A stretch of DNA of 64,000 nucleotides from Oscillatoriales cyanobacterium (lineage in GTDB: Bacteria; Cyanobacteriota; Cyanobacteriia; Cyanobacteriales; Laspinemataceae). Below the pieces are notes generated by a model that saw nothing but the letters and a program-made list of their open reading frames with translations, did not search any database and was not told the origin of the DNA. The stretch covers positions 1-64,000 of the forward strand of contig JAABRM010000031.1 in the NCBI GenBank assembly GCA_011390955.1, written 5' to 3'. The translations under genes were made by a program, and so were the position numbers. Shown piece by piece: positions 16,442-24,531 of this stretch (the stretch's first letter is position 1; each line of letters opens with the position of its first letter).

Positions 16442-17991
16442 AAGTGATTACCTTTGTGTTAGAAACTCAACAGCCAGTTTTAGCAACTTCGTTTCAGGGC
16501 GATCCAAATAGTGATGTTTCTTATCCTTTCATTCCTGGCGCGATGATTCGAGGGGCATTAATCGGACGTTATTTGCAGCGTTATGGACTGCAAGATAGTG
16601 ATATTTTGACTGATGAAACTGTAAGACGTTTGTTTTTTGATGGCAATACTCGCTATCTGAATGCCTACCTTTATAAAGCACAACAGCGGAGTTTGCCGTT
16701 GCCTCATTCTTGGAAAAAGGAAAAAAATGATGAACTATCAAAACAACAGCCAGAAATAGATGTTTACGATCTTAGCTTTTATCAAAAAGAGTTGAAATCT
16801 CCCAAACCCGTTGGATACGATTTTTGGGCAAAAGACGGTTCAGATAAAATTCTCTATACGGTCAATCGACGGATTAATATTCATAATATGCGCGATCGCC
16901 GTAAAGGGCGATCCACACTTGAACAGGGTCAAATTTTTTGCTATGACGCTTTAGATGCTGGTCAGAATTTCCAAGCCGTTATCCTGTGCGAAGACAATGA
17001 TGTAAAAATCATCAAAAACCTATTAGAACCAGAGAATATTTGGTTAGGGGGTTCTCGAAGCGCAGGCTATGGACATACTAAAATTAATAAAATTAAAGAA
17101 ATTTCTCCCCCAAAAAATTGGGATGAAGTAGGAATTTCACCAGAAGAAAGACTTAAAAATCGAGAAACTTTTACAGTAACTCTTCTCAGCGATTTAATTC
17201 TGCGAGATGAATGCGGTCAATATGTAGCCATGCCACCCACTGAATTACTTTCTGAAGCTTTAGGCGTTAGCCTCAAGTTTAAAACTTGCTATACGAAATC
17301 TACCCTAATTGGTGGCTTTAATCGAAAATGGGGATTGCCTTTGCCGCAAGTGCCAGCCGTATCAGCAGGAAGTGTCTTTATTTATGACAAAATTGATGGA
17401 CTAACTGCCGATCGCATTCGCACTTTAGAAGCGGAAGGAATTGGAGAAAGAAAAGCCGAAGGATTTGGCCGAATTGCGATTAATTGGCTAAATGAATCCA
17501 TCGTAAGCGTCAAATTACCCGACGATGAAAATCATGGTAAAAATTCAATTCAACTTAAAAGTGAATACTCGCAAAAATTAGCCAAACAAATGGCAGAAAG
17601 ATTATTATGTCAACAGCTAGACGCAAAGCTATTAGATAAAGTTGGACGAACCAAATTATCTCCTAATGCCATGACAAATAGCCAACTGTCTCGATTACTT
17701 TTAGCCGCAAGAGAAGCCCTATCTCGTAAAAATTGTCAACCCGTTTGCAGTTTATTACAAAATCTTACGAAAAATTCAATGAGTCAATTTAAGCGGACTA
17801 TGATAGGAAATAGCACTTTACCAGACCAATTACAAGCATGGCTGGATAAACCAATTGACATTTGGCAAAAAGATATCAAACCTGTAACTATTGCTGATGT
17901 GACGGTAGAACTGAGTCAAGAATTGGCATTGGAATATACTTTGCGATTGATTATGGCCGTTGCTAAACAAGCCATAAAGGAGAAAGATTAA
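16438..17991 (+). CDS. csx10: Csx10-family RAMP protein
   Basis: A 517-residue protein with two RAMP-like regions: VSYPFIPGAMIRGALIGRYLQRYG at about residues 27-50, NIWLGGSRSAGYGHTKI near 200, then a second part with STLIGGFNRKWGLPLPQVPAVSAGSVF near 290 and EGIGERKAEGFGRIAI near 345. The C-terminal ~150 residues are helical and could act as a small-subunit-like bundle. Csx10 is the Cas5-type subunit that marks subtype III-D and caps the crRNA 5-prime end. The stop overlaps the next ATG (TAATG). Confidence 0.85.
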   Translation: MKVITFVLETQQPVLATSFQGDPNSDVSYPFIPGAMIRGALIGRYLQRYGLQDSDILTDETVRRLFFDGNTRYLNAYLYKAQQRSLPLPHSWKKEKNDELSKQQPEIDVYDLSFYQKELKSPKPVGYDFWAKDGSDKILYTVNRRINIHNMRDRRKGRSTLEQGQIFCYDALDAGQNFQAVILCEDNDVKIIKNLLEPENIWLGGSRSAGYGHTKINKIKEISPPKNWDEVGISPEERLKNRETFTVTLLSDLILRDECGQYVAMPPTELLSEALGVSLKFKTCYTKSTLIGGFNRKWGLPLPQVPAVSAGSVFIYDKIDGLTADRIRTLEAEGIGERKAEGFGRIAINWLNESIVSVKLPDDENHGKNSIQLKSEYSQKLAKQMAERLLCQQLDAKLLDKVGRTKLSPNAMTNSQLSRLLLAAREALSRKNCQPVCSLLQNLTKNSMSQFKRTMIGNSTLPDQLQAWLDKPIDIWQKDIKPVTIADVTVELSQELALEYTLRLIMAVAKQAIKEKD

Positions 17992-19487
17992 TGACTTTAG
18001 AACGAATCAAACGCTATCAACGGGAAATTATTAAACGACTGATTGTCCGGGGTATTTTAGTCCTGGATACACCCACTTGCTTGGGCAGTGGCAATAGTGA
18101 TTCTGATAATCCCACTGACCTTATGTTACTGACAGATAGTATCAGCGATCGCGCTCTTTTACCAGGTGCGTCTATTGCCGGTGCTTTGCGTAACTACCTA
18201 CATGAATATAAGCAAGGTTATGCCGAAGAGGAAACACAAAATAGTTTAGCAACTGCCCTCTTTGGGGGGATTCGCAGTCAAGATGATGGCGACCAAAGTT
18301 CAATTATAATCGGAGATGCTTTAAGCATTAGTCCAGCACCGACGATTGAGCTCCGAGATGGCGTGAAAATCGATAGTGAAACAGGAACAGCAAAGAAAGG
18401 AGCAAAATACGATTTAGAATTGTTGGCAGCAGGAACAAAATTTCCCCTGTATTTTGAGGTGGCTATTTCTAAACAAGATGATGAAGCCCAATTAATCAAA
18501 GCCTTGGGTTTAGCACTGCAAGGATTGGAAAAAGGCGAAATAGGTTTCGGCATCAAGAAAAGACGTGGGTTTGGTCGCTGTCATGTTAAAGCATGGCAAA
18601 CATGGCGGTTTGACCTTCGCAAAGATGATGAACGTTGGCAATGGTTGATATTTGACCACGAGTCTACAAAGTTATCAGAGACCGAGACAACCTATGAGTC
18701 AATTGCTGAGGCTTTTGGTGTTAAGCTAGATGATGAAGATCAGCGCGATCGCTTTTTGCTCAAAGCAACTTTTAAATTAGCCAGTCCGTTGCTGATTCGT
18801 TCTACCCCGAAACCAAAATTAAAACCCAAAAAAACTGACCCAGGATTTAATCAAGTCAGTCCCGATGTGGTACATTTGCGATCGTACCGACCCAACGAAA
18901 CTAACAACGACACCGAACCCGTGCCAATTTTATCTGGCACCAGTTTAGCGGGAGTGCTTTGGCATCGTGCCGAGCGAATCATTAACACATTAGGCAAAAA
19001 TAAAGAGATGCTTAATCGGTTATTTGGTGTCGTTGATGAAAAGAAAAAAGAAGCTAAAGCTAGTCGTTTAATTGTTAACGAAAGCATCATCAACAATACC
19101 AAAGATTTAGTACAGAACCGAATTGCGATTGATCGCTTTACGGGAGGGGCATATCACGGGGCTTTATTCGACGAACAAATATTATGTGGCAGCAATGAAA
19201 CCCTCATAACTTTGGAATTAGAGTTACGCAAACCTATTGAACCAGAAATCGGCTTACTTTTGCTATTACTAAAAGACGTATGGACAAGCGATTTACCCGT
19301 CGGTGGGGGTAGCAGTATTGGACGCGGACGTTTACAGGGAATTGACGCTGAAATGACATGGCATCATTCAGGCAAAAACCAGCAAAACTGGACAATTAGC
19401 CAAGATAAAAATGGCAAAATTCAAGTCAGCGATGCCCAACAGTTAGAAGAATTTGTCGCTGAATTTGTAAAAGGAGAAGCAGCATGA
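17991..19487 (+). CDS. Double Cas7 (two RAMP domains in one chain)
   Basis: A 498-residue protein. Domain one: DLMLLTDSISDRALLPGASIAGALRNYL at about 45-72 and GFGIKKRRGFGRCHV near 182. Domain two: FKLASPLLIRS near 262, PVPILSGTSLAGVLWHRAERII near 303, DRFTGGAYHGALF near 380, LPVGGGSSIGRGRLQG near 440. Each half has the GxSLAGxLR loop and a G-loop. The Asp in TDLMLLTD is a candidate catalytic residue; the second domain has a Lys/Pro-rich insertion. Fused Cas7 subunits are known in III-D variants. It overlaps the next gene by ATGA. Confidence 0.82.
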   Translation: MTLERIKRYQREIIKRLIVRGILVLDTPTCLGSGNSDSDNPTDLMLLTDSISDRALLPGASIAGALRNYLHEYKQGYAEEETQNSLATALFGGIRSQDDGDQSSIIIGDALSISPAPTIELRDGVKIDSETGTAKKGAKYDLELLAAGTKFPLYFEVAISKQDDEAQLIKALGLALQGLEKGEIGFGIKKRRGFGRCHVKAWQTWRFDLRKDDERWQWLIFDHESTKLSETETTYESIAEAFGVKLDDEDQRDRFLLKATFKLASPLLIRSTPKPKLKPKKTDPGFNQVSPDVVHLRSYRPNETNNDTEPVPILSGTSLAGVLWHRAERIINTLGKNKEMLNRLFGVVDEKKKEAKASRLIVNESIINNTKDLVQNRIAIDRFTGGAYHGALFDEQILCGSNETLITLELELRKPIEPEIGLLLLLLKDVWTSDLPVGGGSSIGRGRLQGIDAEMTWHHSGKNQQNWTISQDKNGKIQVSDAQQLEEFVAEFVKGEAA

Positions 19488-20053
19488 GTAAAGAGTTATG
19501 TAAAAAACTTCCTGCTGACGATATTTTAAAGGATACTTTGATTTCATGGTTAGAACAAAAGGCTAAGGAATTCCAACTAAAATATCTCCTCGCTCATGCT
19601 GAGGATGGGGTAATTTGGGGACATTTTCAGGATGATAAATTAACCATTGCTCACAGTATCTTTCCTGAAATTCCAGAATTCCCCGAACTGCGTTTATTAA
19701 CCCTTCAGCAATGCCGGATTTTTGGCGAAACCGGAGAAATTTTACTCTGGCAAACGGATAAAGGATTAAAAGCTCGTTTGATCCAAGATGATAGTAATAC
19801 AGAAAAATTACCAGATGAAGTACAAATTCTACTGGGAACCCAAGGCACAGAAAAAGATGGCTTTACTCTTTTATCCGACGGACAACAAGGACTAAAACAC
19901 GCGGTTCCTTTAACTGGGATTAATTTTGACTCTGACGACAAGAAACAAAATCGTCCAGTTCGGTTACTTGTCCGCCATTATATTGCCTACGACGAGAAAA
20001 CAGGAGTTGCTCGAATTTCCCTCAGCCGTTTAGTTTCGCTGCAATCAAAGTAA
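19484..20053 (+). CDS. csx19: Csx19 / TIGR03984-family CRISPR protein
   Basis: A 189-residue protein with no enzyme motif: WLEQKAKEFQLKYLLAHAEDGVIWGHFQDDKL, then FPELRLLTLQQCRIFGETGEILLWQTD, then RLLVRHYIAYDEKTGVARISLSRLVSL. The pattern LLAHxxDGVIWG followed by LQxCRIFG and a final VRHYIxYDxxTGxAxIxxSRLVxL is how I recognise TIGR03984. Csx19 is a structural subunit restricted to type III-D complexes. Length and position between the double Cas7 and the TIGR03986 RAMP are as expected. Confidence 0.82.
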   Translation: MSKELCKKLPADDILKDTLISWLEQKAKEFQLKYLLAHAEDGVIWGHFQDDKLTIAHSIFPEIPEFPELRLLTLQQCRIFGETGEILLWQTDKGLKARLIQDDSNTEKLPDEVQILLGTQGTEKDGFTLLSDGQQGLKHAVPLTGINFDSDDKKQNRPVRLLVRHYIAYDEKTGVARISLSRLVSLQSK

Positions 20054-20064
20054 GGAGTAACAAA

Positions 20065-22227
20065 ATGACACCCAAGCATATTAAACAAGTCCCAGAATCT
20101 CGAAAAGCGATCGCGCCTTACAACTTCGTGGAATTGCCCGATGTGGTTGTACCAGCAGAAGAAATTCCCCCGTTGAATCAATATCACTCTAACCGACATA
20201 CAGGCAAAATTGAATGTGCGCTAACTACAGATTCACCCCTGTATATTCGCTGTGGGATGACTCCAGAAAATTTTGCTAAATTTAGTGGAAAAGATGATGA
20301 CCTAAGCGATGAGCAAAAAAAGCAGAAACGTGAAATAATGGCTGATTTTTTCCAATATCCTACCAGCCAAAGTCTTGTACTTGCAGGCAGTAGCTTACGA
20401 GGAATGTTGCGAACATTAGTGGAGATTGTGGGATATGGTAAGTTGACCAAAGTTTCAGAACAGCAGCATTTTTTCTTTCGGGCTGTTGCGGCTAAAAGTG
20501 ACGATCCGTTAGCAAGTCCATACAAGAACTTACTAAAAAATGTCAAAGCCGGATATTTGGTACAACGGGGATATCAATGGTTTATTCGTCCGGCTCAAAA
20601 AGTTATCAATAATCTGTCTTTTGTTTGGGTTAAAGAAAAATTTTTGACGAATGTTAAGTTAACTAAAATGAATCAAGCGGGTTATAAACCCCAAGACATT
20701 CCTGTAAGCCTTGAAGGTAGTTATACAAAAAACAATCGGACATTTGCTAAAAATGTCAGTCAGAATATCGAGGCTTACCGTGATAAAGGTATGCTTGTCA
20801 CCAGTGGTAATATGCTGAAAACTACGGATAAACCAAGCTCGCTGAATAGATACAATCACTGTATTGTTTTTGAACCCGATCCAAAAGCCGATCTAATTCC
20901 TATTGATGACAATGCGATTGATGACTATTGCAATAATTTGACTGATTTTCAGAAAAACCCACCCTTTGATAAAGAAACAGGTGTATTAAAAGATGGTCGG
21001 CCTATTTTTTACTGTGAACCATCGCAAAAAGATCAAAAAGTAACGCGATTTGGTCATTGCCCTAATTTCCGAATTGCTTATATCCCAAAAGGATGCGATC
21101 GCGCTGCTTCCGTAATTGATTTTATTCCCCCGAATTTAAGAGACCCAAATACACGAGACTTAGCCGAGGCAATTTTCGGCTTTGTTCAGGATGAGAAACA
21201 AGAAGAAAACCAAGCTCAAGCTGGTCGTGTATTTATCGGTGATGCCATTTGTCAGCAAAGTATCAACGATGATATCTGGTGGACTGGAAATTTAGAAAAA
21301 TCTATGACTCCTATGATTCTTGCTAGTCCAAAACCCACCACTTTTCAGCATTATTTAGTCCAAACGACTGCTGATAAAAAGGAACTCAAGCACTACGGTA
21401 GCGAACCAGCAAAAGAAACTGTCATTCGCGGTCATAAACTTTATTGGCATAAAGGAGGTAAGCCCTCAATTAAGCTACCTGAGAATCAAGATGTTTCTGA
21501 AAGTCAGACCACAGACATTAAACCGATAAAATCTGGTGTTTCCTTTAACTTTACTATCCACTTTGAAAATCTAAGTGCGATCGAATTAGGGGCGCTGTTA
21601 TGGGTTCTCAATTTAGCGGCGGATCCAAAATATCGCCTTTCTTTGGGTATGGGTAAACCTTTGGGTATGGGTGCAGTAAAAATTACCCATAAATTTTGGT
21701 TGTGCGATCGCGCTAACCGATATTCTAAATTATTCCAAGATGACAACTGGGCAACGGGCGATAATCTTGCTACTGTTGAAGAATCTGAAAAATGTGTGAA
21801 TGCTTTTGAAAGCCACATTCTTAAATCTTTACCAGAACAAGAGAAAACTTCCCAAAAGCTGAAAGAAGTGCCACGGATTAAAATGCTACTAGCTATGCTC
21901 AGTTTTCCTGGTATTTCCGCAGATACAACGCGATATATGGAAATTGAACGGGATGTAAATAAGCCCCATATTGGTCAGCCCAAAAATGCCTCGAAAACTG
22001 TCAATGAATATCAAGAACGTCCGGTATTACCGACACCTCTTCAGGTGATAGGATGGCCAGATAACCGAATTATAAATAACCCGCCAGCATCTTCTCAAAA
22101 TCCACCCATCACCAAAAGTAAAAACTCTGCACCCAAACCAAAATCATCACCAAAAAAAAGAGACACAGAAGGAGGTAGTGGGACAAATTTAGCCCTTCAG
22201 CGTCCTCCTCAAAAGCCCAAACGTTAA
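20065..22227 (+). CDS. TIGR03986-family RAMP protein (large Cas7)
   Basis: A 720-residue protein. The N-terminal RAMP core is near 50-130 (DSPLYIRCGMTPE, then FFQYPTSQSLVLAGSSLRGMLRTLVEI). A long insertion follows, and a second RAMP-like part near 490-560 has FNFTIHFENLSAIELGALLWVLNLA and YRLSLGMGKPLGMGAVKI (G-loop). The last ~60 residues are Pro/Lys/Ser-rich and probably disordered. The family is the large backbone subunit with inserted domain in III-D complexes. It is the only gene in the operon not overlapping its predecessor; GGAG lies 8-10 nt before the ATG. A terminator-like hairpin follows. Confidence 0.83.
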   Translation: MTPKHIKQVPESRKAIAPYNFVELPDVVVPAEEIPPLNQYHSNRHTGKIECALTTDSPLYIRCGMTPENFAKFSGKDDDLSDEQKKQKREIMADFFQYPTSQSLVLAGSSLRGMLRTLVEIVGYGKLTKVSEQQHFFFRAVAAKSDDPLASPYKNLLKNVKAGYLVQRGYQWFIRPAQKVINNLSFVWVKEKFLTNVKLTKMNQAGYKPQDIPVSLEGSYTKNNRTFAKNVSQNIEAYRDKGMLVTSGNMLKTTDKPSSLNRYNHCIVFEPDPKADLIPIDDNAIDDYCNNLTDFQKNPPFDKETGVLKDGRPIFYCEPSQKDQKVTRFGHCPNFRIAYIPKGCDRAASVIDFIPPNLRDPNTRDLAEAIFGFVQDEKQEENQAQAGRVFIGDAICQQSINDDIWWTGNLEKSMTPMILASPKPTTFQHYLVQTTADKKELKHYGSEPAKETVIRGHKLYWHKGGKPSIKLPENQDVSESQTTDIKPIKSGVSFNFTIHFENLSAIELGALLWVLNLAADPKYRLSLGMGKPLGMGAVKITHKFWLCDRANRYSKLFQDDNWATGDNLATVEESEKCVNAFESHILKSLPEQEKTSQKLKEVPRIKMLLAMLSFPGISADTTRYMEIERDVNKPHIGQPKNASKTVNEYQERPVLPTPLQVIGWPDNRIINNPPASSQNPPITKSKNSAPKPKSSPKKRDTEGGSGTNLALQRPPQKPKR

Positions 22228-22260
22228 ACCGGATAGCCAGCATAAGCGATCGCACTAATT

Positions 22261-22307
22261 CCAGGTTTCTTAGTTAGTCAACTGAGGAGTTAAGAAACTG
22301 GTTTTTT
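22261..22307 (+). terminator. Terminator of the type III-D operon
   Basis: CCAGGTTTCTTA pairs with TAAGAAACTGG (one bulge), followed by TTTTTT at 22302-22307. It lies 33 nt after the last RAMP gene. Confidence 0.6.
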
Positions 22308-22360
22308 GGGCAGAAAATAATCAGCGCGATCGCCTCTCATTATCACAAACCCAGAAACCA

Positions 22361-22425
22361 AGAAACCGGGTTTCTGCGACAATTTGGATAACAAAACCAA
22401 GAGTTGAAAAAGAAACCCGGTTTCT
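22361..22425. repeat. Two GAAACCSGGTTTC palindromes
   Basis: AGAAACCGGGTTTCT at 22361-22375 and AGAAACCCGGTTTCT at 22411-22425, members of the dispersed family seen across the window. Confidence 0.7.
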
Positions 22426-22553
22426 ATAACCCACGCAAGCATTTCTGCGTTGTAGTCAGGTTTCTCCTCTAGATTTGCGTCTAACTTGATGATAACCAGA
22501 TAAAACCAGATAAAATAAATGGCTAAATCCATTACTAAAAATCTGGGAACCCA

Positions 22554-23552
22554 ATGGAAGCGAAGGAACTGATCGATGCTTATGCCTCTGGAGAAAGAAA
22601 TTTTGCCAACATCAACTTAACCAACGCCGATTTTAGCCATTTGGATTTGACTGGCATCAACTTAGAAGCAGCGTTTCTGACTAATGCTAATTTTAGTCGC
22701 ACTATATTAATTAATGCTAACTTTAATGGTGCGTTTTTATACCGATCGAACTTAAGTTTTGCTAAGTTACAAGCAGCCAATTTAATAGAAGCAGATTTGA
22801 CCAAAGCGAACTTGAGAGGAGCAACTTTGATCGACGCAAATCTCAAAAAAGCGAAACTCAGTGGTTCTTTGCTCACAGCGGTGAACTTGACCTCCGCTAA
22901 TTTAGAAGAAGTAAATCTTTGTAGTGCGGATTTGCGCGGAATTAATCTGCGCGGGGCAAATTTAACTAGGGCTAATTTAAGCTGGGCAAATCTCAGTGGT
23001 GCGCGATTAAGTGGGGCGCTATTGCAAGAAACTTTATTAAATGGAGTGAAATTGAGTCAAGCTTATTTAAATGGAGTTGATTTGAGTGGGCTGGAACTGG
23101 ATGGAATAGACTTTTCTGAAGCTAAACTAAGTGGGGCGAATTTCAGTCAGAGTAATTTGACGGGTTGTAATTTTATGGCTGCTGCTTTACGCGGGGCGAT
23201 TTTAACCCAAGCTCAGTTACAAGGGGCGGATTTTACTGAGGCTATTTTAAGTCAAGCTTGTTTACAGCAAGCCAATTTAACCAGGGCCGATTTAACTGAT
23301 GCGAATTTACAAGGGGCAAATTTGACCGGGGCAATCCTGAATTTAGCTTGTTTGTGTCGGACAAATTTGAGTGAGGCGATTCTTTGTTATGCTTATTTGT
23401 GGCGATCGCACTTAGATGAAGTGAACTTATCTCGCACTAATCTTCAGGGGGCAAGCTTGCGGGATGCGATCCTGGGTAATGTGGATCTGCGCGAAGCAAT
23501 TTTGCTCGATGTTTGGATGCCCAATGGTCAACTAGGCAATAATCAGGTATAA
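22554..23552 (+). CDS. Pentapeptide-repeat protein
   Basis: A 332-residue protein made almost wholly of A(D/N)LxX repeats (LTNADF, LTKANL, LRGANL, LSGANF and so on), about 55 units, which fold as a right-handed quadrilateral beta helix. The first ~20 residues (AKELIDAYASGERNF) are the usual capping helix of cyanobacterial members. No extra domain, signal peptide or membrane segment is seen. These proteins are very common in cyanobacteria and mostly of unknown function; a few DNA-gyrase mimics exist in other bacteria, but nothing here supports that role. Confidence 0.9.
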   Translation: MEAKELIDAYASGERNFANINLTNADFSHLDLTGINLEAAFLTNANFSRTILINANFNGAFLYRSNLSFAKLQAANLIEADLTKANLRGATLIDANLKKAKLSGSLLTAVNLTSANLEEVNLCSADLRGINLRGANLTRANLSWANLSGARLSGALLQETLLNGVKLSQAYLNGVDLSGLELDGIDFSEAKLSGANFSQSNLTGCNFMAAALRGAILTQAQLQGADFTEAILSQACLQQANLTRADLTDANLQGANLTGAILNLACLCRTNLSEAILCYAYLWRSHLDEVNLSRTNLQGASLRDAILGNVDLREAILLDVWMPNGQLGNNQV

Positions 23553-23653
23553 TCATCAAAGATATCATTATCAAAGATAATTTTAAGCCAAGAATATAAC
23601 TGCTAAAATTTATGGTTTAATTGTCGGTAAATTATGCTTTAATTGTGCTATAA

Positions 23654-24241
23654 TTGTATATGAATGATTTAGCCCCGTGGCGATCGCCTCTCGGTCGCGC
23701 TCAACATCGCAATCGCAGTTTGCCCAATGCTCGTTATGTTCAATTAGCCACCGTTCGTCCCAATGGCCGACCGGCGAATAGAACAGTAGTATTCCGGGGA
23801 TTTTTAGACCAAACCAATCAGTTGCAATTTGTCACGGATTTTCGCAGCGAAAAACCGGATCAAATTGACCGTTGTCCTTGGGGAGAAGTTTGTTGGTATT
23901 TTCCCAAAACCCGCGAACAATTTCGCTTGCAAGGTCGTTTAACTTTAGTCACCGATACTCATCTCGATCCATTGTTAGCCGTTGCTCGCGAAAAAGCTTG
24001 GGCTGACTTATCAGACGCGGCGCGATCGCAATTTGCATGGCCAAATCCGGGACATCCCAGAGACAATTCTGCTCAGTTTAATCCCCCACCTCCGGCACCG
24101 AATCAACCCCTATCTCACTTTTGTTTACTATTACTAGATCCCCTCTCAGTCGATCATTTAGAATTGCGCGGCGACCCGCAAAACCGGCGAATATATCAGT
24201 ATCAAAATGATGGTTGGTCAATCCAAGAAATTAATCCTTAA
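23654..24241 (+). CDS. PPOX-type FMN-dependent flavoprotein (PdxH-like)
   Basis: The start sequence MNDLAPWRSPLGRAQHRN, then RYVQLATVRPNGRPANRTVVFRGF, then FVTDFRSEKPDQI and EVCWYFPKTREQFRLQGRLTLV match the Alr4036/Npun_F5749 group of pyridoxamine-phosphate-oxidase-like flavoproteins. The RxNRTVVFRG and DxRSxK segments bind FMN. The C-terminal LDPLSVDHLELRGDPQNRRIYQY also fits. About 193-195 residues. The real start may be the second Met (23660). The function is probably a flavin-linked oxidoreductase; a true pyridoxamine oxidase role is less likely for this branch. Confidence 0.85.
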   Translation: MYMNDLAPWRSPLGRAQHRNRSLPNARYVQLATVRPNGRPANRTVVFRGFLDQTNQLQFVTDFRSEKPDQIDRCPWGEVCWYFPKTREQFRLQGRLTLVTDTHLDPLLAVAREKAWADLSDAARSQFAWPNPGHPRDNSAQFNPPPPAPNQPLSHFCLLLLDPLSVDHLELRGDPQNRRIYQYQNDGWSIQEINP

Positions 24242-24243
24242 AT

Positions 24244-24410
24244 TGGTTGTTTGTTGTTTGTTGTTGGTTGTTTGTTGTTTGTTGTTGGTTGGTGGTTGTT
24301 GGTTGTTTGTTGTTGGTTGTTTGTTGTTGGTTGTTTGTTGCCCCCCCTTGAAGGGGGGGGTTGGGGGGGGTGTTGTTGGTTGTTTGTTGTTGGTTGTTGG
24401 TTGTTGGTTG
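24244..24410. repeat. Heptamer tandem array TTGTTGG/TTGTTTG with an inserted G-rich palindrome
   Basis: Period-7 repeats of TTGTTTG and TTGTTGG run from 24244 to 24340 and resume from about 24372 to 24410. Between them lies CCCCCCCTTGAAGGGGGGGG plus TTGGGGGGGG (24341-24371), the PLFKGG-type palindrome. Open frames through this stretch on both strands are repeat artefacts. Confidence 0.85.
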
Positions 24411-24416
24411 GCATTA

Positions 24417-24466
24417 ATTATCAATTATCAATTATCAATTATCAATTATCAATTATCAATTATCAA
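24417..24466. repeat. Heptamer tandem array TTATCAA
   Basis: About seven head-to-tail copies of a 7-nt unit (ATTATCA register), directly beside the TTGTTGG array. This is the short tandemly repeated repetitive (STRR) type known from cyanobacteria. Confidence 0.85.
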
Positions 24467-24482
24467 CTGCTTTTTTTCCCGC

Positions 24483-24513
24483 AAAAAAACCCGGTTTCTC
24501 CAAGAAACCGGGT
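24483..24513 (-). terminator. ilvB terminator formed by a GAAACCGGGTTTC palindrome
   Basis: ACCCGGTTTCT (24489-24499), loop CCA, AGAAACCGGGT (24503-24513): a perfect 11-bp stem. Read on the minus strand it is followed by seven T residues (24489-24483 side), 19 nt after the ilvB stop. Confidence 0.85.
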
Positions 24514-24531
24514 GTCTAAGTTTCTAATTAA

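Larger units (their letters stand above)
22228..22553. other. Intergenic region after the CRISPR operon (repeats, terminator, no array)
   Basis: It contains a terminator-like hairpin (22261-22307) and two GAAACCSGGTTTC palindromes (22361-22375, 22411-22425). I looked for evenly spaced direct repeats with unique spacers and found none. Confidence 0.6.
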
